Assembly: GCA_951804985.1 (NCBI GenBank)
Contig: OX638133.1
Location: 72,670,367 to 72,734,366 of the forward strand
Direction: 5' to 3'
Origin: Dryomyza anilis
Taxonomy: Eukaryota > Arthropoda > Insecta > Diptera > Dryomyzidae
Length of the DNA: 64,000 nt
Part shown: piece by piece, positions 46,487-58,859 of the stretch
How the letters are laid out: every line of letters starts with the position of its first letter
Position numbering within the stretch: position 1 is the stretch's first letter
The notes under the pieces: generated by a model
What the model was told of the DNA's origin: nothing
The model's input: only the letters and a program-made list of their open reading frames with translations
The model's database searches: none
Made by a program: the position numbers and the translations under genes

Positions 46487-46680
46487 AACGAAAAGATTCG
46501 CCCTTTTGGCATGACAAGATTTTCAATTTTTCAAATTCGCCCTTTTGGTTTTGTCTTTTGTGGCTAACCCACCAAAATGACACGCGATTTTGGCACAGCA
46601 TACTACTACATTCAAAAATGTAAAAAAACGCAAATGTCAAAAATTGCACATTCGCCCCTTTGGCATGATAGTGACGATAT
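46487..46680 (+). mobile_element. 'GTCAC-CCAAAGG' TIR element, copy B (right end only)
   Basis: TTTTGGCATGACAAGATTTT...GGTTTTGTCTTTTGTGGCTA...GATTTTGGCACAGCATAC...ATGTCAAAAATTGCACATTC...GATAGTGACGATAT matches 58573-58761 in order. The left half is absent. Confidence 0.78.
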
Positions 46681-46689
46681 GGAAAGAAA

Positions 46690-47265
46690 TAACTACAAAA
46701 ACAATACAGTTTCTGCAATACAGCCATCGATAATATAATATAAGATAATAAAAAGTTGATACAGTTTCTGCAATATGCAGAAATGATTGTCCAATACATT
46801 ATGTAGCAAAATTACGTAAAATACAAATGTATTTAAAAACTAATAAAATGTAGTAAAAATACATTTTTTCGCAACAAAGACATGAATTTAGTATAATTTA
46901 CTACAAATGCTTTGGTCTGCATGGTTATATCTGCTTACTTTCGCAGTCGTTCATCGTGTATTTCTACGTCCAACAACAAATACAGGAAAACGAATTTGTA
47001 GATAATGAAATATAACTGCACGACGAACGTACTTTCGCAGTACGTTCGTTGTGTGTCCTCGAACTTAAAAATTTAAAAGAAATGCAAAAAAACAATAAAA
47101 AATTAAACAGTTTCTGCAATATGTAGAAAATGATATTCCAATACATTGTGTAGCAATATTAAGTAAAATAAATACACATGTATTAAGAATCTTAAAAAAT
47201 GTAGTAAATATACATTATTTCGCAACAATGACATACATTTAGTATAATTTACTACAATAAGTTTG
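46690..47265 (+). repeat. direct repeat pair (~180 bp)
   Basis: ACAGTTTCTGCAATATGCAG...CCAATACATTATGTAGC...TTAGTATAATTTACTACAA at 46757-46908 recurs at 47105-47252 with ~15% differences. The intervening 46915-47085 includes TACTTTCGCAGT(A)CGTTCG twice. Confidence 0.7.
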
Positions 47266-48700
47266 CGTTCTTATTGAAATTATAATTCAATTGGATTATT
47301 GGTACTTAGCTATTGTGTGAGTAAAATTATTTTAAATTGAGTATAATCATTTGATATTGAAGATATTGAAAATATGTACTTAAATAATATTAACTTGTAA
47401 TCGAACCATTTGTAATCGAACCATTACTTTCCATTGAAATTCGAATCGATTTTTAGATGGTAGTGAAAAATTTATGAAATAAGAAAAACTAAGAAAAAGA
47501 ATTGGGTATATTTCAAAAATATTTCCGGTATATTTCGGGCAAACAAACATATAAATGGAAAATTTTGGGAAGTTTATAGCGCAGAAAATAAACAGCTTGT
47601 GACACAAACTTCACTTTTGTCTGCTTGAAATATGTCGAAAACGTGTTTCTACACTGCTTCGACCCTGGGGTGTATATTAAAAATCCTCAAAAAGAGGAAA
47701 AATGCTCAGTTAATGGAGTTGGTAATTTGTACAATATCTTGTGAACGTTGACTATCCGTTGACTCATTCATTCTGTGATATTTTCTTGAAATCGTCTGTG
47801 CTTATCGCCAGTATCTGACGTAGATATCTCACACAGTCGATTTTAAGTTTACTAAAATCGATTTTATACTTTATTTCTACTTTATGTTTTAACATTCACC
47901 AAATTCGAATTTAAAATCAAATATTATTAACAATATCAAATGTATTACTATATTGAATAATGATTGTATACTTTTAGTCTGAGATATATCGCAATTGTGA
48001 ACATTATAATGCGTGTTGTTCTGGTGGTTAATTAAATGGTATTTGTTGCATTGTATTTGCCAGCATTTAGGCATATGTTGTGGTTGTGGCTGTGCTGTAA
48101 ACAGTCGCGATTTAACATTTGCCTAATTGAGGCTTGTAACATTTCGGTTTACAAGCTCTAAAAGGATATGAATTTTGGTGCAAATAGAAGGTCAGATTTT
48201 ATTGAAAATATTTAAATGTACAGTGAATATATTAGATACTTAAATATATGTTAATTATAAAAAATATTGCGAAAATACATTTTATATAAAAACATGCTTA
48301 AATATATTAAATTACAATAAACAGGAAAATAATGTTTAATGAATTAATAACACTTTCTATAATTGCGCAAATATTTAAATTTCAACTTAAATAAAATGAA
48401 AAAATACATTTGTATTCAAACAAGAAAACAATGTATTTATATCTTATAGAAATTGGGGAAAATACATTTGAAACTAACAAAAATACTTCAGCACATAGTT
48501 ATGCAGAAAAACAATAAAATGTATTGAAATACCTCGTATTTACATTTTATTTCAATTTGCCAAATGTATCAAAATTGATTGTATCATCCTTGTGCTGCTT
48601 CTTCAAAACAGGTACCTAATCTATTCGAGAATGTGTTGCCACTGCTACGTTTTCAATTCAATTGTTTGCTATTGATTACACTGTACAACAAACCTACACA
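47266..48700. other. unassigned intron DNA
   Basis: AT-rich. Scattered GAAAATACATTT words at 48270-48560 echo the 46800 repeat. No gene supported. Confidence 0.4.
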
Positions 48701-48714
48701 ACTTACTTCGGATA

Positions 48715-48866
48715 TTATATTGTTTTTAATTTATATTATGGACTAAAAAAAATTATCCAATTATGAAGATTTATTTTTCAGAATCCAGTTGAGCCCCATT
48801 CATATAATATTGTTTTTAATTTATATTATGGACTAAAAAATTATCCAATTATGAAGATTTTAAATT
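48715..48866 (+). repeat. tandem duplication of a ~60-bp segment (period ~90)
   Basis: ATATTGTTTTTAATTTATATTATGGACTAAAAAA..TTATCCAATTATGAAGATTT occurs at 48717-48772 and 48807-48862, near-identical, so recent. Confidence 0.85.
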
Positions 48867-48979
48867 TTCGGAACTCTCCGACTCTTTAAAGGGCAATTTT
48901 TTTTTATTCTAGCGGCCCTTTTTCAATTTTCTCCCAACTAAAGTCTACTTAAAACTAGGGTTAGTGTCTCCAAATGTCT

Positions 48980-49385
48980 CCAACAACAGGGTTCATTATA
49001 TTGATGAATTCATTCTTTGAATTAATATCGTATTTTTAAATGTTTTTTATTTTAAATAATTTTTTTAACATCAAATTTCAAACAAAAAGTGGTCTCCATT
49101 TACACATTTATGTATTTATAATTCTTATAAGATATATAATATTTAATTGCTAATTATGCCATTTCATCATATTAATGAACAAGTGAACATCATATTGATG
49201 AGTTTTGTTCATCAATCTATATTCTTTTAAATTTCATACAATTTATAAGAATTATAAATACTTAAATGTGTAAATGTAGACAAATTTTTGTTTGAAATTT
49301 GATGTTATATAAATATTTAAAATGAAAAACACTGAGAAAATACGGTTTTAGTTCAATGAATAAAATCATCAGTATGATGAATTCT
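48980..49385. mobile_element. ~400-bp palindromic MITE
   Basis: GGGTTCATTATATTGATGAA at the left and CATCAGTATGATGAATTC at the right are inverted. The inner arms TTAACATCAAATTTCAAAC / GTTTGAAATTTGATGTTA and ATTTATAATTCTTATAAG / TTATAAGAATTATAAAT are almost perfect. Confidence 0.75.
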
Positions 49386-49439
49386 GGTTGTTGGTGATTT
49401 TTCCACTCAATATTAGTAAATAATAGGATTGAAATCCAC

Positions 49440-50008
49440 TGGGCATAATAAAGGTTATAAACATAGTATGAACTATGATAGTATTAGTCGGATTAATGTA
49501 AACGGCCATCTACTTAAGTGGTCCAGAGGCCCCAGGGTACACGAATCCTGAAAATCCTGAGTACCCATCCTGAGTACCCATATGTACGAATCGGTAAATA
49601 TACCGAATTCAAATTTTTATTCGGGCACCACAAGTCGTTTCATGGAAAAAAAAAACATACAACATTCAGTTAATTTATTTACTTCGGGCGGTATAAAGGA
49701 AAATTCATCCTTAGATGTCAGTGTTATATTAGGTATTTGATCATAAATGGTCGGTTTATAGGTCACATTCGACCGATCAAACAATTGTCTGTGATAAACA
49801 GCCTATGTATATAAGTAATCTAAATTAGCAGTTTGATTGTTATAGGTTTTTTTGGAATCGTGATATCAATAGATGGACATCAATACTCAGGAGGTCATTT
49901 TGATAAAAAATATATATATTTTTACATACCGGATAAACCTGCTGCTGGTCGTTACAAACGGCGTACCAAATTGAATATACCCTTTCACATTTGGTACAGG
50001 GTATAAAA
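49440..50008 (-). mobile_element. mini-me-like repeat, diverged copy E7
   Basis: GGGTACACGAATCCTGAAAAT, GGTCACATTCGACCGATC, CAGGAGGTCATTTTGATAAA, TTTTTACATACCGGA and the end ATTTGGTACAGGGTATAA. The microsatellite is lost. Confidence 0.72.
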
Positions 50009-50801
50009 AGACGCATCTGTTATTGATAAACAGCTATACTACACTCATCATATCGATAACTTTCAGATTGATATATTTTATACGGATTACAAAATAACTT
50101 ATTTTCACTACAATTGACCGTAAATTACGAGTAACCCAGACCATGTTGGAACAAACCCAAATTGAAATTCTAATATTACTCTTAAAACATTATCAAAACG
50201 GAAAATGGATTTTTTTTTTGTTCCACTGTGTTATTGATTCACTTATTCGTGAGTATAAAATATGCATTGTTGTCGGTGATCTCCTTTATATTGTACACAG
50301 TTGAGGCGTGTATCCTTTGAATCGTTTGGAACATATTGTGACTTAAACTCATACATATGTAACAGAAGCACAATTTGCATTGATTCAGAGCCAGATGAAG
50401 TAAAAGAAGAAGTGGTAGACGAAATAGGTGTCTATGATATGACAGATAAAGTTGCCTTAGCCTAGCATTCGGTCTCAATTACAATTTACACTTTGTCTGG
50501 TTAATTATTTTTTAATGACATTTGACAAGTAATCAATCAATTGCAAATTAGTGTTAATTCAATGGAATTTAAAATCGTATTACAGTAATTATCTCATGTT
50601 TTCAACACAAAGGATGTCACAAACAAGGTTGTCAATCCAAATACTATCAGCAGGTGCATCTGACATAATTCTTCGATTGGGTTCTGTTTAAAATGTCTTC
50701 TCTGTTAGCAGACATGAAATTGTATTTAGCTCTGTTTCTTATTTGTTTATTATGTAATATGTATAGTTGAAAAACCGGTTATTTTAAAATAATATAAATA
50801 A
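50009..50801. other. unassigned intron DNA
   Basis: No gene supported; the 50239-50478 minus-strand frame is unrecognised. Confidence 0.4.
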
Positions 50802-51163
50802 CTAGTTGGACCCGTGCACGACTCGTGCAATGGTTTTGTGAATGCAAGGATATGGAGTGATTTTATTAATATAAAGAATATTTTTATTATTTAAAGCAGG
50901 GATCTGTGCCTTCTGTGGACGTTTTTTTATTGGTGTTAAAAATGAAGAAACCCAAATAAAAATAATTCTCCGCCAATAATTCTTTCTCGGGATGTTCTTC
51001 CCCATAAAATTCTTCCCCGTAGAAATCTTTCCCGTAGAATTCTTCCCGGTTGAATTTTTACCCGTAGAGATTTTCCCAGTAGAAGTTTTAGTGTAGTGAG
51101 TTCTAGTGTGATGAGTTTTAGTGTGGTGAGTTTTAATGTGGTGAGTTTTAGTGTGGTGAATAA
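50802..51163 (+). mobile_element. 5' part of the 21075-type element
   Basis: CTAGTTGGACCCGTGCACGA, ATAATTCTCCGCCAA, CCCGTAGAATTCTTCCCGG, then about five GTGTGGTGAGTTTTA-type units (51085-51160), then an abrupt end. Complements the 3' fragment at 43087-43293. Confidence 0.78.
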
Positions 51164-52189
51164 TTTTGACTTTATAGAAAAATACTCACAGGGAAATATA
51201 TATCTTGTAGCAAACCGATTATGTTATGGTTAAAAAATATTAGAGCTTTAAGCACCATTAAAAGATATTCCGGTCAAACATTTGACACTTTTTGTAAATA
51301 TTAATAGTTTTGCTGCAAAGGTATTGCTATCTGTGGAATAATATTTGTTTTTAATTATTTAATATTATTAACAAATTTATTTTAAAATATTTCCAACATT
51401 CGGTCCTCTGTTTTAAATCGAGTATTCGATTATTGCGCAATTCTTCTCTCTGAATTCATTAAAATGCGTCGTACCACTTTATTCATTTCACTTTCAATGA
51501 TATGCATGCGGGTTCCTTTCTCCGAAGTTGTCAAGCCGTCTGCCAATCGAACAGCCACATATACTACCGAACATATTTATGTCGTATTCCAAACAAAGAC
51601 CGGCACTCATGATGGCAACACTTGAGTTTCGGAAATACACCGTATACACGTCCTTTAACTGGCATCTATACGCAATTCTGTCTTCTTTAATTAATTTCCG
51701 GTTGGTCGAATAAATTTCCTCGTTTGCTGCTGGTGGTTGCGGTTTATATAGAATGCAACACATCGACCACGACCACGATGTTGGTTAAGACGACAACGAC
51801 AGTTTTATGTGCGCTGAAATAAAATTTCAATTTCATTTAATTTCAATTTTAATCGGCAATGTATACAAATGTGTTTGATATTGCAATCGATTGGCGTACG
51901 ATTTAAATAAATTGCTTTAAATAAAACGCATTAATTGTTCCTGTTCATCGTTGAACAATTTATATATTTAAAAAGTGGCGTAGAGTCATTCAAACATTAA
52001 AAATGGTATAGACTGGCAGTAAATGAAATACTTGTTTAAATATGTGCGAACAATTTTATGAATTTTTCGATAAATCGTTATTATTTGGAAAAATATTATA
52101 TATTTTCGAAATAATTGAAATTGTATTTAATATTTATTCCAGCAAAGTATTAAAAATATAAATTGGAGATTATAGCCAGTATTTCTGTT
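51164..52189. other. unassigned intron DNA, locally less AT-rich
   Basis: The minus-strand 89-codon frame at 51494-51763 (MCCILYKPQPPAANEEIYST...) has ordinary composition, Cys-rich CGSICGCS-like wording, and lies in a GC-richer patch, but I do not recognise it. It could be a small unrelated gene on the opposite strand or chance. Confidence 0.3.
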
Positions 52190-52326
52190 TATACCCTACA
52201 CCTATGAGGTACAGGGTATATTAACTTTGTGCATATATTGTAACGCCCCTTAGGAGGCGTATCCGGTATGGAAAAGTATATATATTCTTGGTCAGCATCA
52301 CTACCCGAGTCCGTTTAGCCATGTCC

Positions 52327-52366
<40 letters not shown>

Positions 52367-52956
52367 TGCTGTCTTGCTGTCCGAATACAGAATAACTTGA
52401 GAAATACTAATCAGAATGCGATGAAATTTCGTCTCAATATATTTTAGCCAAAAGTAGGAACTGAGTTTGAAAATGAGCCAAATCGGTCAACGGACACGCG
52501 CACCTTCCATACAAGTCACTTTTATATAACTCTTTCGGAACTAATAACTCGAAAAGTATTCAAGGTATAGTTATAAAATTTAAAATATATTGTTAGAATT
52601 CACCTAAAAATATGTGGTCCAAAAATGGGCGTGATCCGCCCACTTTTTTTTTCATTATTTCCCGGGTTTTCATAGTGGAAATTTGATCCGTAAATTATTA
52701 AAATCAAATCTATGAAATTTTAGCCTTTCAAAATTTTAAATATGGGCATGGTCCGCCCAATTATATTTTTCTTTTTTTTTTTTTTTAGTTTTTTATACTT
52801 TATATAATTTTTTTAATTTATGGGGACATAAGACGTAAATTTCTGATATATGAATAATATTCTGAGGGTTCCCAACCAAAGGTGTAGGGTATTCCATAGT
52901 CGGCCCGACCGACTATAAAAATCCGCCCCATGTGACCTAACTTTCCCAACTCGTTT
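52190..52956 (+). mobile_element. mini-me-like repeat, copy E2 (full)
   Basis: Near-copy of 13004-13846: hairpin start TATACCCTACACCTATGAGG, core TTCTTGGTCAGCATCACTAC, microsatellite 52323-52382, and the end CATAGTCGGCCCGACCGAC...CTTTCCCAACTCG. High similarity over the whole length suggests recent mobility. Confidence 0.85.
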
Positions 52957-53146
52957 TATTATTACCTTGTTTGCAAGTCGGGTATGACAAAATTTGATTC
53001 TTATTGCAAAGTTTTTTCTTTTTTTAATAAATTTTTTTTTTAATTATTTTTAATTAAATTTTTTTTAAATTATTTTTAAAAATATTATTGGTATTAAAAA
53101 ATGTATTTAATGTATAGTGACAAATTGAATATATACTAGTTAATAG

Positions 53147-54150
53147 AATTTTTACTGGAAATTTGAATTTTAAATGATAAATTTATTTATTTAGTGAAAA
53201 ATTTAATTTTTACAAAAAAGTGAATAATTTTATTTTTAGTGAAAATTTTAATTTTTAGTGAAAAACTTAATTTTTAGTCAAAATTTCAATTTTTATTGAA
53301 AAATTTAATTTTTAGTGAAAAATTTAATTTTTAGTGAAAAATTTAATTTTTAGTGAAAATTTTAATTTTTAGTGAAAAATTTAATTTTTAGTGAAAATTT
53401 AATTTTTAGTGAAAAATTTAATTTTTAGTGAAAAATTTAATTTTTAGTGAAAATTTAATTTTTAGTGAAAAATTTAATTTTTAGTGAAAAATTTAATTTT
53501 TAGTGAAAATTTTAATTTTTAGTGAAAATTTTAATTTTTAGTGAAAATTTTAATTTTTAGTGAAAATTTTAATTTTTAGTGAAAAATTTAATTTTTAGTG
53601 AAAAATTTAATTTTTAGTGAAAAATTTAATTTTTATTGAAAAATTTAATTAATATTGAAAAATTTAATTTTTAGTGAAAAATTTAATTAATATTGAAAAT
53701 TTTAATTTTTATTGAAAATTTTAATTTTTATTGAAAAATTTAATTTTTAGTGAAAAATTTAATTTTTAGTGAAAAATTTAATTTTTAGTGAAAAATTTAA
53801 TTTTTAGTGAAAAATCTAATTTTTATTGAAAAATTTAATTTTTAGTGAAAAATTTAATTTTTAGTGAAAAATTTAATTTTCAGTGAAAAATTTAATTTTT
53901 AATAAACATTTTATTTGTACTGAAAATTTTATTTTTAGTGAAAAATTTAATTTTTAGTAAAATTTGAATTTGTAGTGAAAAATTGAAATCTTTAGTGAAA
54001 AATTTAATTTATATTGAAAATTTATATTTTTAGTGAAAATTTGAATTTTTATAAAAATTTCAATTTTTCGTGAAAAATTGAATTTTTATTGAACATATTA
54101 AATTTTTTGTGAAGTATTAAAATTTTTAGTGAAAAATTGAATTTTTATGA
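53147..54150 (+). repeat. 19-bp-period AT-rich satellite (array 2)
   Basis: About 48 copies of GAAAAATTTAATTTTTAGT with few variants in the centre (53220-53900) and more at the edges. It is the reverse complement of the 1-1275 unit (TTTTCACTAAAAATTAAA form) with the same 19-base period, and much more homogeneous than array 1. Confidence 0.92.
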
Positions 54151-54479
54151 ATTTTTTGGAAAAAAATGATTTTTTTTTTAAATTTTTGTCGAGATATAAT
54201 TTTAAAGTAGGATGACCTAGGATAGGGTAGGGTAGGACATGTAGTAATGTGGAAAATTATCAATGCTTCTTAAAATGGCATCAACTTTTTCATCCATGAT
54301 TATAATCAAATGTATACCTTTTTATTGCATTTCGAGAACAAATTTAAAAAAATGCTTTTGAATGTCTTTTTTACAGTGCTACCAAAAAGTGTGAATTTTT
54401 GTAGTTTTTCAGAAGAAAGAAATAGGATGTTGTACATCTTATGAAATACTAATAAGTTTTGCAAATAATCTAACATTGT

Positions 54480-54965
54480 AGAAATGGTGTTAAGTTATAA
54501 TTGCGATATTGGGTTAAAGTGGGAAATACTTTCGGGGGTAAAGTGGGAAACGCAGTTTAAGGAATGTTTGCTGTATTTTCTACTTCATCAGAAGAAGAAG
54601 AATTTTCAACAATTTGCTTGTATGAAATTCCGAAGAATTAAAATTTTAGCAATAACGACCAGCCACTACACCTGTGTCCATTACTACACAGAATATTCTG
54701 ACTAGGAGTAAATGCATGATTTTTTTTTGTATTTACTTAAATTAGCTACTGAGATTTTTATGAATTTTATCATTTTTTCTTCTTATTTTTTTGCATTACC
54801 AATCTAGTTTTTATTACATTATTATATTGTTATCCTCAATATATTTGACTTTGTTTTGAAAAAAAAAAAACAAATCATTATAAAGAAATACTAAAATATA
54901 AATTTGGTAAAATTTTTGAAATTTCCCACTTTACCCCAACCTTTTTCAACAAGTCCGAAATTGAG
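54480..54965 (+). mobile_element. 'GTAAAGTGGGAAAC' family element, uninterrupted copy
   Basis: TTGCGATATTGGGTTAAAGTGGGAAATAC...GGTAAAGTGGGAAACGC at the left; ATTTCCCACTTTACCCCAAC...TTCAACAAGTCC at the right. The middle AACGACCAGCCACTACACCT aligns with the sequence just after the nested MITE at 24882. Confidence 0.7.
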
Positions 54966-55026
54966 CTGTTTTGAAACATCGACCAAAAATCAATTAAAGG
55001 GGATATTGATGGTATTCTGTTCTCTA

Positions 55027-55148
55027 GTAGAAATTTATCATATTAGGGTATACATGATAATGTCTAGATCATGATCGTCATGTAACTGATCGGGTTATGA
55101 CAAGGAAGAAATGCAATGATCAGTTCCCTATTACAAATTCTACTAGGG
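55027..55148. mobile_element. ~122-bp MITE, CTAGTAGAAATTT ends
   Basis: CTAGTAGAAATTTATC and ACAAATTCTACTAG form TIRs. The interior ATCATGATCGTCATG...TGATCGGG words match the 465-bp element at 10338-10802, of which it looks like a deletion derivative. Confidence 0.7.
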
Positions 55149-58099
55149 TTAATGTAAAAGGTAGCTCATGAACCAGTCAGTAGAATAGACCCTTCAAACG
55201 AATTAATAAAAAATTTCAATTGTACTTCTTTGGAAGAAAATTAAAACGTGTCGCACTTAATCAGTCTCCCCTAAAGTTTTTGATGAAATTCAACAGAAAA
55301 TATAAAGTAAAATAAAAATTAATTTAATTTATATAAAAGATAAATACATTTAAAACTGTTCAAGATTATGTTTGTTAGTTTGTCTTCGAACTAAATACTT
55401 AAGAAATAAAAACATGTCTTCGAAAAAAGAATCAGATATCGTCGATTATTTTTTCGTTTTAGTTTTCATGTACTTTTCGACATAACTTCGGTTTAGTAAA
55501 TGAAGTATTCGTAGTCAATACATGAATCCTTCGAAGTGCTTATTAGAAAATGTACAGTTTTTCGATTTCACTCTTAAATTACAGTGGAACGGAATGAATG
55601 TCCTTGATTACTTAACATACATATATTATGCTTCCGTTAACTTCTCTGCAAGCAACAGTGAAAATACTTTACATAGATTACAAGGGTTCGTGTATTGGCT
55701 AATAAACTGTTAGTGTTAACTTTACACATATACCAATATTCAGAATTCTTTTTCGGAATATTGTTTACAGTTGATTTATTCCGAATTGATGTAGCTATGT
55801 TAGAAATTGTATTGGCTAAACCTATTTTGTAGGATGTTAAGGTTAACAGTAGAAAGGATAACATAATACAAGACGTGTTGAACTTGTGGGCTTTTGTGAC
55901 AAATTTTATTCTATTCGATTATTAAGCATTACTGTTCATTGATATTCGAATATTTCATTTTCAAATTATGCTAAATTTAACATTTACCGAAAAAAAATGT
56001 TATATATAAAAAATGTATATACTATTTTTTACATTCACTAAATTCCAATGCATTGTCGAACATTTTTATTATCGAAATATCTTATTGCAGAAATTAATTA
56101 TTTTCGAGTAGTTTATTTTATATTCGATGTAATTTCTATTATCGAATTTTTCTTTAGTGCAAGTTATGATTTATTAATAATATATTTTAAAACAAAGCAA
56201 TTTATTTTCGACATGTTTTTGTTTGGTGTGAAAGTAAAAATATAAAAATGTGTGCGTTTTTTTGTAATTTAAACACATACAAATTTTCGCAGTTATGTAC
56301 ACTTTTGAAATGTTATGTGCATTTGAATATTTTCGAACATTATGAAGCTGTGTTAGTAGGTGTATTGGCTAAGAAAATTCGGAAGTATATTAAGGATAAC
56401 AGTTTAAATGATAACATAATACAAAATATGTGGAAATTGTGGACTTTAATTTTAATTTTTAATTTTTTGTGGACTATGTCATAACTTAGTTGTAAATTAT
56501 AAATATTATATTAAAGAATTATATAGTTAATTTTTAATTTTTATTCCATGTAAATACCTATTTAATAATTTTCGATTTATTTTATTATAATTTTTTTGTT
56601 TTGGAGTAAACCTGAAATTGTGTTTATTGAATTATTCCGAAAATTATGAAGCTTCGCTAGTAGGTGTATTGGCTAGGTAAATTCTGTAAGGATAACAGCA
56701 GAAAGGACAACAGAATACAATACATACTGAAATTCTAAACTCGATGATACATTATATGTTTTTGTAGATTATGTTATAACAATGCGTTATATCATTATAC
56801 AAATATTCCATCATCGAATTACATAGTCTGATTAACGAAATATTTCCATTATCGAAATATTTTATATTCGAAATTTTACATTAACGAAATTAAAACGAAT
56901 TATCGAATATGTTTATTTTCGAACTATTATTTCAATATCGAAATATCTCGATTCTGAATTATCCGAATAATTTTTCTTAATCTTAATTATTTTTCATTAT
57001 CGAAATTTTCATTCTTTTTTTATTATTTGTTTATTTTATAATTTTATTTATGAAATCTTGATTTTACTTTCGAAGTTATTTTTTTTGTATTTGTTTTTTT
57101 TTTAGTTTAAAAATCATAATATTAAAAAAAAAAAGAAAATTAATAATTTAAATAAAAATATTTTATTTTTATTTCACTCAAAATATCAATGAAATAATAA
57201 TCAACAGAAATGTATTACTCTAAAATAAATAAATAACCTCTACTTATAATATTATTGGACAAGTATGTTTTATTTGACCTAAAGACAAACACAAATAATA
57301 TGAAATAACCCCAAACATCCAAAATAAAATGGAAAAAAAAATAACATACAACAAATTTTTCATTAGGGCTTATTTCCATAAAAAATTAAACAATTCCCCA
57401 TGATTTTTTCAATTGAAATAACACCCGAAATCGTGTGAAAAATGTTGGGGGGTTATTTAATTTTATTTTAGGGGCTATTTGGTTTGGGGGTTAATTCATA
57501 GTTGCAGAAATTTTAATTTATATTATATTTATACATATTTTTTTTTTATAATAATAAAACATAAAGATTTAATAAAATTGTAAACATACATAAAACTGAA
57601 ATACAAAATATTGCCTTAATTTTGTATTTTACTTTTATGAATGTGAATTTTTGTGAAAATTTATATGTTGGTGTTGTTTTTAATTTTAGTGCATATTTGA
57701 TTTTTTTTAACTTAATGCCATCATTTAGTCACCCAAAAAAGTGTAACTTTGAATAAAATGGATTTTTTATTTACTGCTTCTTGAACAAAATAATAATTCG
57801 GGGGACTTCTATGTTCTAAATAAATAATTCAAGTACATTTTTATTCGTTACTTTTTTTTTTTGAAATATCAGTTATAAAAAACATAAAACTTGATTGGCG
57901 GAATTAAGTTGAGGTACGTTATTTAAATTTTAGTAAACTTTTGAATTTTAGTTAACTTTTGAATATTAGTCAAAATTAGAATTTCAGTAAAAAATCATTT
58001 TCTAATGAACATTTGAACTGAACAATTGAGAATTGTGTTTACTTTTGTTTGCTTTGGTTTTGGTTTTTGCTTTTTATTTATATTTTTCTCTATTTATTT
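55149..58099. other. unassigned intron DNA with three diverged direct repeats
   Basis: GTATTGGCTAA(G/A)...GGATAACAGYAGAAAGGAYAACATAATACAA occurs at 55807-55873, 56361-56420 and 56665-56722 in the same orientation. TTATCGAAAT/TTCGAA words are dense at 56040-57010. A weak 19-bp-satellite-like patch lies at 57930-58010. No gene supported. Confidence 0.5.
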
Positions 58100-58761
58100 A
58101 TATCGTCACTGTCATTCCAAAGGGGCGAATGTGCATTTTTAAAAACTTTGGGAACTCAAATTTTAAAGTTTGAAGTGCTTTAAAAATTAGAAAAATGTAT
58201 ATTTTTTATTTTTTTTCTGTTATTTTAGTTTGTATGTTTAGTTTATTTAGACAACCTACTGAATTATAAATACGGATTTTGTGAGGCTATATCCAGATCA
58301 AAACGCAAATATTTTTGATTTTTATGCTGTAACTTTATAACTTTATTAGCGCAAGATAAAATAGTGGTTTAAAGGTATTAATTGTTCGTTTTTAAAGTAC
58401 CTATCGAACTGCATCATTATTTAAAAATATTTTGCCAAACATTTTTTCCTGCAAATAACAAATTGCAAATTAATGTTTGGCAAAATATTTTTAATTAATG
58501 ATGCAGAACGACAGGTGCTTTGAATACAAACAATAAATGCCTTTACACCACTATTTCATCTTATTCCAAAAAAAACGAAAACATTCGCCTTTTTGGCATG
58601 ACAAGATTTTTTTTTTTTGGTATTTTGTGGCTAGAAATATCCAACAAAATGATATGCGGTTTTGGCACAGCATACTTGAGGATAAACTCCATACAAAAAT
58701 GTAAAAAAACGCAAATGTCAAAAATTGCACATTCGCCCCTTTGGCATGATAGTGACGATAT
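58100..58761 (+). mobile_element. 'GTCAC-CCAAAGG' TIR element, copy C (complete, 662 bp)
   Basis: The left end ATATCGTCACTGTCATTCC, then AAAGGGGCGAATGTGCA, is matched by the inverted right end (CACATTCGCCCCTTTGG...GATAGTGACGATAT): TIRs of about 37 bp with two mismatches. A palindromic core lies at 58345-58560. No transposase. Copies at 9135-10337 (opposite orientation, with nested insertion) and 46487-46680 (partial). Confidence 0.82.
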
Positions 58762-58859
58762 ATATTCTATAGATATTTTCATTAAAAGATAATAGATATT
58801 TCCATTTATAGATATATCTATTACTGTTTTGCTGTTGAATTTGTTTTTGAGAAAGACTT

